A stretch of DNA of 64,000 nucleotides from Dactylonectria macrodidyma (lineage: Eukaryota > Ascomycota > Sordariomycetes > Hypocreales > Nectriaceae): assembly GCA_020744425.1 (NCBI GenBank), contig JAGMUV010000017.1, positions 62,001-126,000 of the forward strand, given 5' to 3'. Both the position numbers and the translations under genes were made by a program. Below, one piece after another: positions 12,201-27,030 of this stretch (the first letter of the stretch is position 1; each line of letters begins with the position of its first letter). The notes under the pieces are model-generated. The model saw only the letters and a list, made by a program, of their open reading frames with translations. It had not been told where the DNA came from and ran no database searches.

Positions 12201-15200
12201 GATGCCTTTAATAATAGTTTAAAGAGATAAATGAAGACCTTAAGAAATAGAAAAAAGAATGATAAGAAAATCCTAAAGATAATAGGCTTAAGAACGTATT
12301 AGTATAGTACTATATCTATAAAAAGCTCTTTATAAAAGAACTTAAGATAGGACTATTAGAATTTAGTTAATAGGACTATGAAATTATATTAAAAGATAGA
12401 GTATTACTTATATTTCATAAGATTTTTAATCTTAATAAAATATAACTATAAATACTTAAGAAATATATTAAAGATATACTATATAAAGGATATATTAGAA
12501 TATTAAAGTCCTTAACTAGCTATTTAGTTATATTCATTCTTAAAAAGAATAGTAAATTCTAACTTATTATAGATTATTACTATTTAAATAATATTATACT
12601 AAAAGATCGAACTCTATTACTACTTATTATAGAGCTTAAGGACTGACTCTATAGAATAAAGTTCTTTATAATATTAGATCTTAAAAATGCATATAGCCTT
12701 ATCTATATTAAGGAAGGATATGAATAGAAAACTGCCTTTAGAATAAAGTTTAAATTATATAAATACTTTATTATGCTTTTTAGACTTATAAATATATTAA
12801 TTATATTTTAATAAATAATTAATAACATATTATAAGAGTATTTTAATATATTTATTATATATTACTTAGATAATATCCTTATCTTCTTAAAAATAGAAGA
12901 AGAATATACTAAGTATATTTATAAAGTACTATAAGTACTATAAGACTATAGGTTATTAGTCGAACTAGAGAAAAGTCATTTCTATATTCTAAAAGTAGAA
13001 TTTCTTAAATATATAATTTCTTATAATAAGATTAAGATAGATCTAAAGAAAATCGCTATAGTTAGTAAATGGCTAAAACTAATAAATATTATAGAAGTAT
13101 AAGCCTTCTTTAGATTTACTAATTACTATTAAAAATTCATCTAAGGGTTTAGTAAATATACTATACTACTTATTAACTTTATATAAAAAGGAGTAGAATT
13201 TAAATAGAATATTACTATAGAAAATGCATTTAATAAAATTAAAAAGATTATATTAAGTAAGTCTATTTTAATAACCTTTAACTCTAAATAAGAAATTAAA
13301 TTAGAAATAGACTCTTCAGACTTTATATAAAGCGCTTAGATTAGATAATAAGATAATAATAGAGTATTATACTCTATTGCCTTCTTCTTCTATAAAATGC
13401 ATAGTATAGAACTTAATTACTCTATTTATAATAAAGAATTCCTTATAATTATTAATACTTTTAAAGAATTCTAATACTACTTCTTAAAAAGTAAATATAA
13501 GATTAAGGTTTATATAGATTATAAGAATATCTCATACTTTACTATTACTTAAGAATTTAGTAAATAATAATTATAGTATACTAAATACCTTTTAGAATTT
13601 AATTATACTATTATTTATTATAAAGGCTTAGAAAATAGAAGAGCTAATACTATTAGTTAATAATATGACTTTAATAATAGTAAAAGAATAGTTAATAAAT
13701 AACTCTTATACTTTATACCTAAAGGATACTTAAAATAGAAATTCGTTATAAAAGCCTAGAAGGGAATAACACTTCTATAACTAGAATACTTAGAACTAAT
13801 TTAAAATAATAGACTAGTATTCTATTAAATAGACTAAGCTTAAGGACATATTAGAAAAGTTATATATAAGGATAGACTTATTATTATCTTTAATAGCTTT
13901 TAATATTAGATAGTATAAGACTTATATATAGAAGGACTATATAATAGAAATATTAATATACTATACTAATATATTATAAAAACGTACTAACCTTACGGAC
14001 TTAATAAAGCACTCTATAATATAATTAAAGAATGCCTAAAGTGTTATTTACTAAAGTAACTATTAATAGAATACTTAAAAAAGCTAGAAGAACTAGATAA
14101 CTACTAATTTAACTAAGTTATTAATAGCTACTCTTAGAAGAGGTATATTAAATGAAGTAAAGATAGTAGAATTATTATATTAAATAGTATAAAGGATTAC
14201 TTTATATAATATTATTATAACCTAGTATATAATAAAATACTTGCTCGAATTACTATATAAATAGAGGAGTTCTATAAAATAGAAAATATATATAGAACTA
14301 TAAAGGACTTAATAGTATAATACTTTAAATGCTTTAAGAACTAACTATATATCTTTAGAATAATTACTATAATATAGTACTTAGTAGAATAAGGAAACTT
14401 ACTATTTAGATAAATCTAAGAGTATAATAACGTATTACTTAAAAATAAATGAATGAAGAAGTAGTAAGTTCTTAAAGAATTATAGTATAAGCTTATATAA
14501 GAAATCTATAAATACTTACTATATGGATATTAAGGAGTTAATAAAACCCTTAATAGAGTTAAAATGACTTATAAATTCCTTAGGATAAAGGCAGTAATTT
14601 GAACTATTATTTAATAATATAACCTTTATGTAAAAACTGTTAAACTTAAATAAATATATAAATAAATATATCTCCTTTAATAAGCTAAGTTTTAAGCTTT
14701 ATAATAAGCTTAAAAATTCTATATAAAATTCTATTTAAATATACTAAAATACAGTATTAATAACACTGTTCACACTATATAACCAATCATAGCTAATCGG
14801 CCTAATATTAGTCCATGCTTTGAAATCAAGCAATTTTGCTTTATAATCAAAGCTTTCAATTCCTCCGTGCTTTGAAATCAAAATATCTCGGCATTTGCTT
14901 GACATATAATTACAAAAATAATACCACTAAATAGCTGAATTTTTGGGCTTCTTAATGGTATACCTTATGTCTTAGTGACTATATAATTGCCGGCTCAATT
15001 TGTCTATAAAAGAAGAACTACCCCTAGGGCTTATTTCCTCATACAATAGAATCATACACTATTACTATATACTATAATAAACTATCTTCTGATAAGACAC
15101 TCTTATCTTCATATATCTCTTACTTTATTATTCTTTATAAGAATATCCTTATATAAGCTATAAAGCTTATACTTCTACTGCTCAGTGACCTTTAACAAAA

Positions 15201-16320
15201 ACTAAGGTATAATACTATAAACTATATAGAGAATTGCAATCCTTACTAATTATAACCTAACTATAGGACTTTATTATAATAGATTTTATTATAAAGTTAC
15301 TTTTATTAGAGGACTTAGTAATTAGAACTCTTTATAATAGCATTTTTATTATTATAAATAGACTTATGAAATTTTCTTATTTTATACTTTATTAGGAATT
15401 AATAAATATAGAGTAGTTTGTTTATATCTTCTTAAGGAATATTATTAGTACTTATAAGCTACTTTTAGAGATTCTTTTTAATAGAGGACCTCTATTTGCT
15501 TCTAAGTTTTAGTAAGTACTAATAGACTATTTAGGACTAAACTACTGACTCTTTATAGTATTCTGACCCTAGACTAACGGATAAATAGAAAGGATGAATT
15601 AAATATTAGAATAGTACCTTTATTATTATATTAACTATAAATAGAATGATTAGGTTAAGAAGCTACTAATTGTATAGTTAAGCTATAATATAGCTATTTA
15701 TAAAAGTATAAAACTCACTCTAGCCTATACTAACTTTAGATTTACTTTAAATATTTATAAAGTAAGTTATAATAGATTGATTATCTTTAAAGCTATCCTT
15801 ATATTAGAAAAATTGAAAAATCTATATAAAGAAATAAGGACTGAACTTGAATTTATTAGAAACTAGATGAAAAAATACTATAATAAAAAACGGATAAAGG
15901 GACTATCCTTTTAGAAAGGAGATATAGTATACCTTATTATAAAAAATATTAAAATAAAATAAGAAAATAAAAACTGGACTATAAATATATTAGACTCTAT
16001 AAAATTATTGAAAAAATCTTAGAAAATAACTACTAATTAGACTTACTACTAAAAGTCAGACTTTACTTAGTCTTTTATATCTTACTCCTTAAGACTATAA
16101 AAAATACGATTTATACTAAGTATAATAATGAATATAAAACTAAGGTTAAAGGACTAGAAGAATATAAAGTTAAAGAAATTATTAATATATAATAAGTTAA
16201 TAATAAGACTAAGTACTTTATTAAATAGAAGAACTACTCTAAAAGTAGTAATTAATAAGAACCTATTAAAAACCTTACCTATATACAGTACTTACTAAAG
16301 AACTTTCACTAATAATACTA
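9300..16320 (+). pseudogene. Gag-Pol of the nested chromovirus, RIP-degenerate
   Basis: Recognisable blocks despite stops: Gag-like, lysine-rich sequence about 9.4-10.3 kb; a protease region about 11.7 kb; reverse transcriptase about 12.43-12.95 kb, from YIKDILYKGYIR to the catalytic box read as YYLDNIL (YLDD with the last Asp changed to Asn); RNase H about 13.3-13.65 kb (KLEIDSSDF, YNKEFLIIINTFKEF); integrase zinc-binding region about 14.52-14.65 kb; integrase core about 15.28-15.65 kb (DFITKL, LFNRGPLFASKF, an FHPQTDGQTER-like block); a GPF-like module about 15.95-16.1 kb; and a chromodomain about 16.13-16.31 kb (EYKVKEII, YFIK*KNY, EPIKNL). The 431-bp solo LTR at 14767-15197 splits the integrase between its zinc finger and catalytic core. 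The stops are mainly changed CAG, CAA and TGG codons. Confidence 0.87.
14767..15197. repeat. Solo LTR-like insertion inside the Gypsy integrase, spared by RIP
   Basis: The sequence starts TGTTCACACTATA and ends CCTTTAACA, giving TGTT...AACA termini. The flanking pentamers are AACAC and AAAAC, a duplication with one mismatch. It interrupts the integrase frame and, unlike all surrounding DNA, retains many CA/TG dinucleotides (TCCATGCTTTGAAATCAAG and similar). A TATAAAAG box lies at about 15016. This fits a solo LTR, perhaps of a Copia element, that arrived after the host element had been mutated. The family assignment is tentative. Confidence 0.65.
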
Positions 16321-17060
16321 GGTTTAACTAAAGACTTAATATTATTAAAATCGCTTTTAAGACTAAAAGTAGACCAGTTAGCCTCTTTTAGAATACCTAA
16401 TGACCTTAGGTTATAAACCACTTATTTCTTATAAGCCTTTAATATAAGAAGGACTCTGTCTTTCTTATCTAATTCCTGCATCCCTTACTTAAATAAATCA
16501 GAACCCTGCTCCTTTACCTTCTTCTTAATCTTTCTAATCTAAGTTAAACGGTTTACTACTATTGCTAGAGATGCCTGTAGTTCAGCTAGCTGGTTATGGA
16601 TGAGTATGATTTAATTACTAGCTTCCTCCTCTTCTTATATAAGCTTTTTCTACTAATTAATTAGCCTATTTACTAAGGAAATATTAGTATAAATCTACTA
16701 AAGAAGGAAGGAATACTATATATAAAGATACTATGCGGATACTATTATAAGACTGACTATAATAGATATATTCCTTATAATAATTAGAATGACTAATATC
16801 TTCTATTTAATACTTAATCTTATACTTAAAATAATAAGTATAAGGTATATTAGTAATATAGCTATTAAGCTTAGTAAAGTTTTAAAGAGATTTATACTTA
16901 GTTATCTTTTTTATTTTTTTAATTGCCTTCTTTGCCTTTTGCTTTATTATATACTATAATATTATATTAGCATATTTGCGAATATTTATAAAAGGAAGTT
17001 ATAGAGTAATATTAGAAATTATATAAGGCCTACTTATATAGCCTTAAGGATAAGACTAAT

Positions 17061-17070
17061 AGAGGGGAGA
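17061..17070 (+). other. Polypurine tract of the Gypsy element
   Basis: AGAGGGGAGA lies five bases upstream of the 3' LTR, the position used to prime plus-strand DNA synthesis in LTR retroelements. The exact boundary is blurred by mutation. Confidence 0.65.
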
Positions 17071-17075
17071 TATTA

Positions 17076-17459
17076 TATTATAGCCCGATCTATATAGACT
17101 ATGTAATATTAGCTAAAGCATACCTACCCTACTAAATTCTAACTAATCCTATTAGATTATAATTCTAAACTGTGATTCTAATGATGGATTATAATCCTTA
17201 ATTATAATCCTAAAAGATGGATTATGATCCTAAGCTATAATCTATTAAAGATCACCTTAGTATATAAGCATACTCATTTAGTACTTTTATAAAGATAGCC
17301 TTACTAGCTATTAATACACTTAGTTATATTAAATCTACTATTCTACTATTATCAGACTGTGATCTATATTGCTTACTATAACGTCCTTAATTCACTTAAT
17401 TATAAATACTATACGCTTTGGACTTATTCTAGAGCCTTAGTGTAAGTCCGACTGTTATA
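17076..17459 (+). repeat. 3' LTR of the nested Gypsy element
   Basis: 384 bp, same length as the 5' LTR. It begins TATTATAGCCCG (TGTCACAGCCCG after three transitions) and ends CCGACTGTTATA. Its 3' half is less mutated than the 5' LTR and keeps GCATACTCATTTAG and ACGTCCTTAATTCAC. Confidence 0.9.
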
Positions 17460-17464
17460 TTAAA
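17460..17464 (+). repeat. Target-site duplication TTAAA of the nested Gypsy element (right)
   Basis: Second copy of the pentamer at 8648-8652, directly after the 3' LTR. Confidence 0.88.
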
Positions 17465-18220
17465 AGTATAATTTATAAAGAAGTTAAAGATTTAATAAGT
17501 AAGAAGAGGAAAGATATTAAAGTTACTATTTATATAAGACTTAATAATAGAACTTGTAAATTATTTAAGGTTTTTATTAAGCTTAGGTAAAAGAAGCTTT
17601 ATAAGTACTATGCTCTTCTAACTAGTGCTATATAAATAGGCACTATTGTCTTTAACTTAGTAAAGAAGTGGCATCTCTTTAACTAACTATGATCTTAAGT
17701 TCTTATTTATAAGGCATAGGGTTAGTAAGCTGATTATAAAGAGAAGCTATTATAGATCTAGGAGAATAGCTATAGGTAATGTAATATTAATAATAAGGTC
17801 CTTACTATAACTAGTAAGGCTTTAATGGATTATATCTAGCGCAGGCTTACTAAGAGTGTTACTAGCTTAGTACTTACTACTGCTTCTAATTTCTATAAGA
17901 CTATATATAAAGTAAAATAGATAACTATAGTAATAGTAATTAATAATAAATATTCTAAGTATTATACTAAGGATATTATTAATAGTCAGTATTATAAAAG
18001 CAGACTAATTAACTAATAAAAGATTAATATCTATTAGTATCTATAGCTATTTACTATAACTATTAATATGCTTAGTATTCTATTATTATTTATAAAGAGT
18101 AAAAAGACATTTAATAGTATAAGGCTTATAATAGTACTATTAAGAAATCAGTTAAGAAAGAAGATAGTAATTATAGGTTAGTACTTTTAATTATAAAGTA
18201 AGGCTAGAATCTATATACCT
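17460..18220 (+). pseudogene. hAT transposase, C-terminal part, RIP-degenerate
   Basis: This continues the frame broken at 8652. The first five bases, TTAAA, are the second copy of the Gypsy target duplication. Readable segments include YYALLTSAI and VFNLVKKWHLF (about 17.6-17.7 kb). Near 18050-18200 is the C-terminal dimerisation block: ITINMLSILLLFIKSKKTF followed by NSIRLIIVLLRNQLRKK, matching the usual LSIPAMSAECERVFSSAKLLITDRRNRL pattern of hAT family C-termini. Many TAG/TAA codons replace Gln and Trp. Confidence 0.83.
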
Positions 18221-18564
18221 TTATTACTATTACTTAACCTAAGTAATAGCTAATAGGTTAATATACTTATATTACTAAAGGATATAAGTAACTTCTAATC
18301 TACTTAATAATACCTACTTCTATAAATTAATTCTATCCTATAATATCTCTTTCTAAATTATAATTATAATAATATTTATTTTACTTAAAAGGACATTTTC
18401 TATAAGGCCTTATTACTATATTATATACTCCCTTTATATACTTCTTTATATTACTTATTACCCTTATATAAACTAGATTTAAATCGCTTTATATTAAATA
18501 GTCCTCTTATTAATAAGTTACTATTTCTTTTAATGTTCTCTACTTTTATAAGGATTAGTTATCT

Positions 18565-18752
18565 ATTTAATTGAATTCGAATCGAATTCGATCGAATCTT
18601 AGCATTGAATCGAATGATAGGTGCTTGATTCGATATTGAATCTATAGGAGACGTACTGGACTCGAATCGAATCACATATAGCTACGCCCGAATCGAATAC
18701 TAAGCCATCGAATCGAATAGCAAGGCCGGGCATTCGATTCGATAGATTCGAT
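18565..18752. repeat. Right subterminal ATCGAAT repeat array of the hAT element
   Basis: Mirror image of the left array, with repeated GAATCGAAT/ATTCGATTCGA motifs leading to the right terminal inverted repeat. Confidence 0.7.
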
Positions 18753-18767
18753 AGATGTCTAACCCTG
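18753..18767 (-). repeat. Right terminal inverted repeat of the hAT element
   Basis: AGATGTCTAACCCTG, complement of CAGGGTTAGACATCT, 14 of 15 matching the left end. Confidence 0.88.
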
Positions 18768-18775
18768 CCCCGGCT
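18768..18775 (+). repeat. Right 8-bp target-site duplication CCCCGGCT
   Basis: Exact copy of 5120-5127. Confidence 0.9.
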
Positions 18776-19052
18776 GCCGGTGCTCGATGCCGCTGTCGTC
18801 GACTATGAATGATTGCCTTGACGGACGAGGCGTAGGATGACACGACCCTATCTAGCGCCGTCTCGCCAGTGCATCTCTGTTAAGACAAAAGGTGGAAATA
18901 AGATTGTCAACGGTCTAAGTTCATTGTCGGTGTGAGGAGCACAGCTCACTTCGTAGTATCCACATCCCAGCCACCAGCAGATCGGACCATCCTAGTCATA
19001 CGGACTCAATACTCTAACCCTACTTCCTCGTCCTCTTCGAACAATTGCCAAG

Positions 19053-20194
19053 TTAGGCGTATCCCATGATAGTGGACAGCCACTTCGGGTCCCGGCCGAG
19101 TTCTTTGCTAACGAAGTTCCGGGATGGCAATCGTGCCACGACTGAGAGAACGCCCCCCTTCAACATGTCAGACGGACCGATAGGAAAGTCAGCTATGCAT
19201 AGGACCGGGTCCGTACCGAAGCATCCTTCGAACCTAGAAAGAGACTCCAAACCTAGTCCACCCTCAACAACCAAGATAGTCCTCAACAGCCTAGATCGTC
19301 GGCTTGTGACGGCTTCATCAGTTCGAGGGTGTCCAGATCAGCCGGTTCCCCAGGGATAAATAGCTAGCTTTCTTCCCCCCTAGACAGAAAGAAAAGTCAA
19401 GATCTTCCATCGTTACCAAGCTGTCTCAACTATTCCATCCTGTCTGATACAACATAACGTCGTGCCATTCTAAGCCTCAGTCAGGTTGTGGTCCTTCGGT
19501 AAGATCCAGCATACTTTGCCTTTGATGGCGGTAAAAGTTCTCGTGTCGTGATTTCGCATTTTTCTGAGAGTGGTTGAGTGATTTTGGCTTCAAAGAAGGA
19601 TAGGTCAGACTGATGCAGTGGGTAAGGCAAGAGACTTCATAATGTACTGAGGGTCTTAAGTCACCCTTGGCTTCACAACATTCTGCAATCTCTCGGATGG
19701 GTGGCAAGCCTCCTTGTAGGCATCAAATTCAGCATAACGGCCTTAGAAATCCTAAACGACCAAATCATTAGAAGGTAGCCGACGCAAGTGGAGAGGAAAT
19801 GGCCTGGGGTTCGAACCTCCAAAAGCCCCTGCGTAAAGCTGAAACGCTTGTCGTTGCGAGTTTCGTCACCTATGCCAGGCGGGAGGGTCACAACGTCACC
19901 AAGGTCGCTCAGAACACGATAGGGCTTTCCCATGAACGATTTAGCCACTTCATAGAGCATGTGCTTGGAGGCATAAATGAATTCCGATACTTCTCTTTTA
20001 TCAGAGCATTCAAACGGGCTCTTTGGGTTGAGGTATGGAAGCTTGGTTCCTCTGTCCCTACACAGAAAGAATCCAAGCAGAATCAGCCCAAGGTCCGAGA
20101 GATATGGGGCTGCTGTTAGAGTGATCTCATAGTCGAACGCCATGTTTGCGAGAGAGGCTTTGGTAGATGCGGCATGAGGGGCAACGTTAAGCAC
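19053..20194 (-). pseudogene. Cytochrome P450 monooxygenase relic
   Basis: Read on the minus strand, an N-terminal hydrophobic anchor (YLSDLGLILLGFFL) is followed by a segment typical of fungal P450s of the hydroxylase/kaurene-oxidase-like kind: KLPYLNPKSPFE, FMGKPYRVLSDLGDVVTLPP, then DETRNDKRFSFTQ (frame starting at 20194). The frame then drifts. Further pieces appear downstream in other frames: ITQPLSEKCEITTREL (about 19.6 kb) and LSVVARLPSRNFVSKELGRD (about 19.1 kb), corresponding to the conserved VARLSSRVFLGEEL block. The oxygen-binding helix, ExxR and haem-cysteine motifs are not seen. The relic ends about 285 bp from the right end of the hAT element, so the rest may have been lost or split by that insertion. 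Several frameshifts make this a clear pseudogene. Confidence 0.72.
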
Positions 20195-22027
20195 AGGAAT
20201 AGTTGAAAGTATGTGGTGGAAAGCGAGGAATGAACCTTTTGGTTCGAGATCGAAAGATGGCTGGAATCACTTATTTATAGCCGGTATATTCCAATAATGG
20301 TGGCGGACATTCGGACTCTAAGCCTCACCTCGCCGATTGATCTGCCATGGGAGTGGGCAGCCGTTGAATCGACCCCTGCGATACTGTCCGTTGAGGCGTA
20401 TAACGTTTAAACTTTGGCCAATCAAGCGAGCCCCGAACAACCAAAGGACGGCATGGCCGGACCTCAAATGCCCGGACCTCAAATGCCCGGACGGGGGATC
20501 GCGATGTGGGATGCCTCACCGATGAAACTCCGGTGCCCCCGGCATCCGGGTAGGGAGGGTACAGCTGGTAGGATGGAGAACAGATCTACGCCTCTCTTAC
20601 AATAACGGATGTTAGTGCTGCCAGGGCCCTACAGAAAAACAATGCCGGATGGCTAATGATGGAGTCCCAAGATGGGTGCGTATTCACGCATTGGGGTCTA
20701 AAGCGGCGTCGCCCATGGGCTAAGTGGGTGACCATGGATGGCATTAGTTATCCCTTAGAGAGCGGTAAGCCTCCACCGCCGTATCTAGCCTCACATGACC
20801 CCTGCTACAGCCAATGTACATGCAGAGGCTTTGAGTACAGGCAGAATCAACCACGTTGTCACGCTGCGTACCTACAAAAGACATATTTTTGATTGCCCTA
20901 CCCTCTCAAACCATCCTACATGCTCCTTGAGAACGACTCCCATTTCGATCCTTCGATACACAAGCCGCGAGGCATCAATCTTCTGGAGCAAGAGAACATT
21001 ATGACAAGTGATTTCCCCGGCTGGCTCAGGGCTGGAATCGCTTCCGTGTGTGATTCTCCACGACCACCCACACTCAAGCACAACATTATTCGATACAAGC
21101 AGGCAGGCGGCCTCGATCGGCCACTTTGAAGTCGACGCAAGGCCCAATGGCGACTTTGATTGATCGCCAGCAGGTCCAGAAGCTTTGCAGGAAACGTTGT
21201 TGCCAACGTGGTGTTCTTCCGCCATACAGTATCCCACCTGGTCCATTTCTTTCCCTTCGCCGGAATTAAACGAAGGTGTTTTCTGGAGCAGTCGATATTG
21301 TAAGCTTGGCGTTGAAGATATGCCTAGACGCGCAAGTATTGCGATGGGTCCCAGACGAAGATCTGTCGCGCGACCTGCCGCTTTCTCGTGGACAAGACCT
21401 CAATTCGGGCTGTGTAGAGGCTATACAAGCTTGGAATATAATTAAACATATCTTACATAATACAAGTTAAAATAACATAAGATCTAAGTAATTTTATAAT
21501 ATAAGGAATTAGTTAATTTAATACAGAGGCTATTAAGAAATTCCCCTTATAATCTCTTTTTATTACTTTATGTTTTGCGGCCGTTAAAATGCCTACTCCC
21601 GATGTCGGAATTAGGCACGGATTTAGTCCGAAAGTCGAACTAGATACGGCTCACAAGACAACGCACATCGGACATGTTGGATCAACTGACAAGAAGAGAG
21701 AGCCGAACGATAGCAGTGCAAGCGTAAGGTACCTGAGCTGTTCAACAATGGTTTATCTCCTCAATAGCGGAGAGAAACACGCCTAGCCAATAGGGTCAGT
21801 AGCTGACCTTTAACTTCCTTCGTTGCTCCTGGGGATCACCACTACGACGGCTCGACTGGTACAAGAGCTGTATCATCAAGACGGAAGAATACCTCGAAGT
21901 TAGCTGGAGATTGGTGAATTTAAAAAAGCCGATTGCACATCTTCTATGACGGGAACAAGCGGTACGACATGGAGAAGCGTTTCAAGTGGGATCAGAAGCC
22001 TGGTGAAGGGCTAGCATTTGCTTAATT
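20195..22027. other. Intergenic, no recognised gene
   Basis: Contains a small tandem repeat near 20.46 kb and a short AT-rich patch at about 21.44-21.57 kb. Open frames here (for example 20872-21246 minus, 21276-21470 plus) show no family I recognise. Confidence 0.45.
20457..20490. repeat. Short tandem duplication
   Basis: Two adjacent copies of CCGGACCTCAAATGC followed by the start of a third (CCGGAC). It lies in non-coding DNA upstream of the P450 relic. Confidence 0.6.
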
Positions 22028-22944
22028 TTAGTCATCTGCGGCGGGACACAACATTTCAAAACGTTCCATATCGACCTCAAAATCCCAATCACAAAGGACT
22101 TCCTCAGCACTCATGTACCTCTTGGTCCAACATCCCACCATGACTCGCCCGGCAAAAAGGTGGTCCACGTCGGGGAATTTGCCCCGTCTGTAAAGTCGCT
22201 CGACTCTCTGCTCGTACTCATCTGCCTCTTCACGAGTGTCCCATGTAAATCCAGCTCCTCTGAATGGCCAGTGCCCCGTTTGGATGAAATAGAGAATGAA
22301 CCCGAGGCTGAAGATGTCTGTGGCTACTGATGCCTCGCATTTGTCCAAGGCGGCGGGATCGAGGAAGGCAGGAGTCGGAAGTGCTAGGCCATCTAATCCG
22401 AGTTCTTCACATGATGATCCACCAAAGTCGCAGAGGCAAATATCTAGTGACGTCTCAGAGGTGGCATGGACAAGGAAATTCTCGGGACGAATATCGCAGT
22501 GGATGACGCCCCGACGGTGGATGTATTCGAGGCAGTTGATGACCTGACGGGACCATTTCCGCTGATTGTCCTGCGGTGGGGTGCCGTGATGATCGAGATA
22601 TAGCTGGAGACTGCTATGGCTCGCTTCCACAAAGAGCAAGGCTTTTCTGTCTTCCTGCCATCCACGGTACCTAAAGGAGTGTTAGACACGGGATGAGTAT
22701 ATCGGTCATCGAAGCCGGGACACACTGACTTGACAGTTCGGGGATGATCTCCTAGGAACTCCAAGATCTTCCGTTCGACTTCGAAGTTGTGAACAATATC
22801 TTCTACCTGCTTTTCATAGGCGGTGCACATCCCCTTGCTGAGATTGGCAGGACACTTCATGATCATACCATCCGCGACTCGGTGCAGGGTGGAGGTGGAG
22901 CTCACGAAAGCTACGTTTGTTGACTCCATCGCCTCTAGGATCAT
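22028..22944 (-). CDS. Small protein kinase-like protein
   Basis: Two exons on the minus strand, 22944-22730 and 22670-22028, joined across a 59-nt intron (GTCAGT...CTTTAG, branch TCTAAC), encode 285 aa in frame. Kinase landmarks: a lysine at residue 30 (MIMKC) as likely ATP lysine; the catalytic loop at about 129-136 reads HCDIRPEN, an H-C-D variant of HRD with Asp131 and Asn136 kept; DFG at 153-155 (CDFGG); and TDIFSLG, matching the helix F Asp. A glycine-rich loop is not evident; the N-lobe is short (VSSTSTLHRV). This is the pattern of the small orphan kinase-like genes found in many copies in filamentous fungi. Activity is plausible because the catalytic Asp, Asn and DFG remain. Substrate unknown. 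Confidence 0.85.
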
Positions 22945-26775
<3,831 letters not shown>

Positions 26776-27030
26776 CACATTTGCAGCCGTGAAAGCCACC
26801 ACTCCCCCCGCGCCCCACTATGCGTAACCTTCGGGAGGCCGCTCTCTCATCGATGGTCGATCGCTGAATATGAGTCAGCAACAAGTCGTCTTCATCCATG
26901 TCCATTTCGTGTACCTTTCTTTGACGTAGTACTGGGGAGGGACTTCTACAAAGAAACTTGACGTGCACGGTCCGTCGCCCAGACGATGGGCCCGAATGGA
27001 ACCCGACCAGTTGTTGGTCGATGGCATCAG

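Larger units (their letters stand above)
8653..17459 (+). mobile_element. Full-length Ty3/Gypsy chromovirus, RIP-inactivated, nested in the hAT transposase
   Basis: Two 384-bp LTRs (8653-9036 and 17076-17459) flank an internal region with the order Gag, protease, reverse transcriptase, RNase H, integrase, chromodomain, which is the Ty3/Gypsy arrangement. The 5-bp target duplication TTAAA proves a single insertion event. A purine-rich tract (17061-17070) sits just upstream of the 3' LTR. The chromodomain makes it a chromovirus, a lineage that targets heterochromatin. The element lies in the same orientation as the hAT transposase it interrupts. It is inactivated by dense C-to-T and G-to-A transitions, including loss of an active-site aspartate. 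Confidence 0.92.
5128..18767 (+). mobile_element. hAT DNA transposon, 13.6 kb, RIP-degenerate, carrying nested retroelements
   Basis: The ends are inverted repeats, CAGGGTTGGACATCT on the left and the complement of CAGGGTTAGACATCT on the right (14 of 15 identical). Perfect 8-bp duplications CCCCGGCT flank them, both hAT hallmarks. Inside each end lies about 200 bp of repeated ATCGAAT motifs. The interior is extremely AT-rich, nearly devoid of CA and TG, and encodes a plus-strand hAT transposase (about 6.95-8.65 and 17.46-18.22 kb) split by an 8.8 kb Gypsy element. Without the Gypsy insertion and one copy of its duplication the element would be about 4.8 kb, a normal autonomous hAT size. No open frame survives, so it cannot move on its own; the AT-rich block is probably heterochromatic (inference). 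Confidence 0.92.

Noticed and set aside
5300..18560. Mitochondrial DNA insert or centromere as explanation of the AT-rich tract
   Set aside because: Transposon domains, LTRs and two sets of target duplications explain the whole tract, and the bias is of the CA-to-TA kind expected from RIP.
19808..19826. GGGTTCGAACCTCC resembling a tRNA T-loop
   Set aside because: It lies in the P450 relic, is palindromic by chance, and has no tRNA arms around it.
20872..21246. 124-codon minus-strand frame and overlapping plus-strand frames
   Set aside because: No recognisable domain, and neither strand looks convincingly coding.
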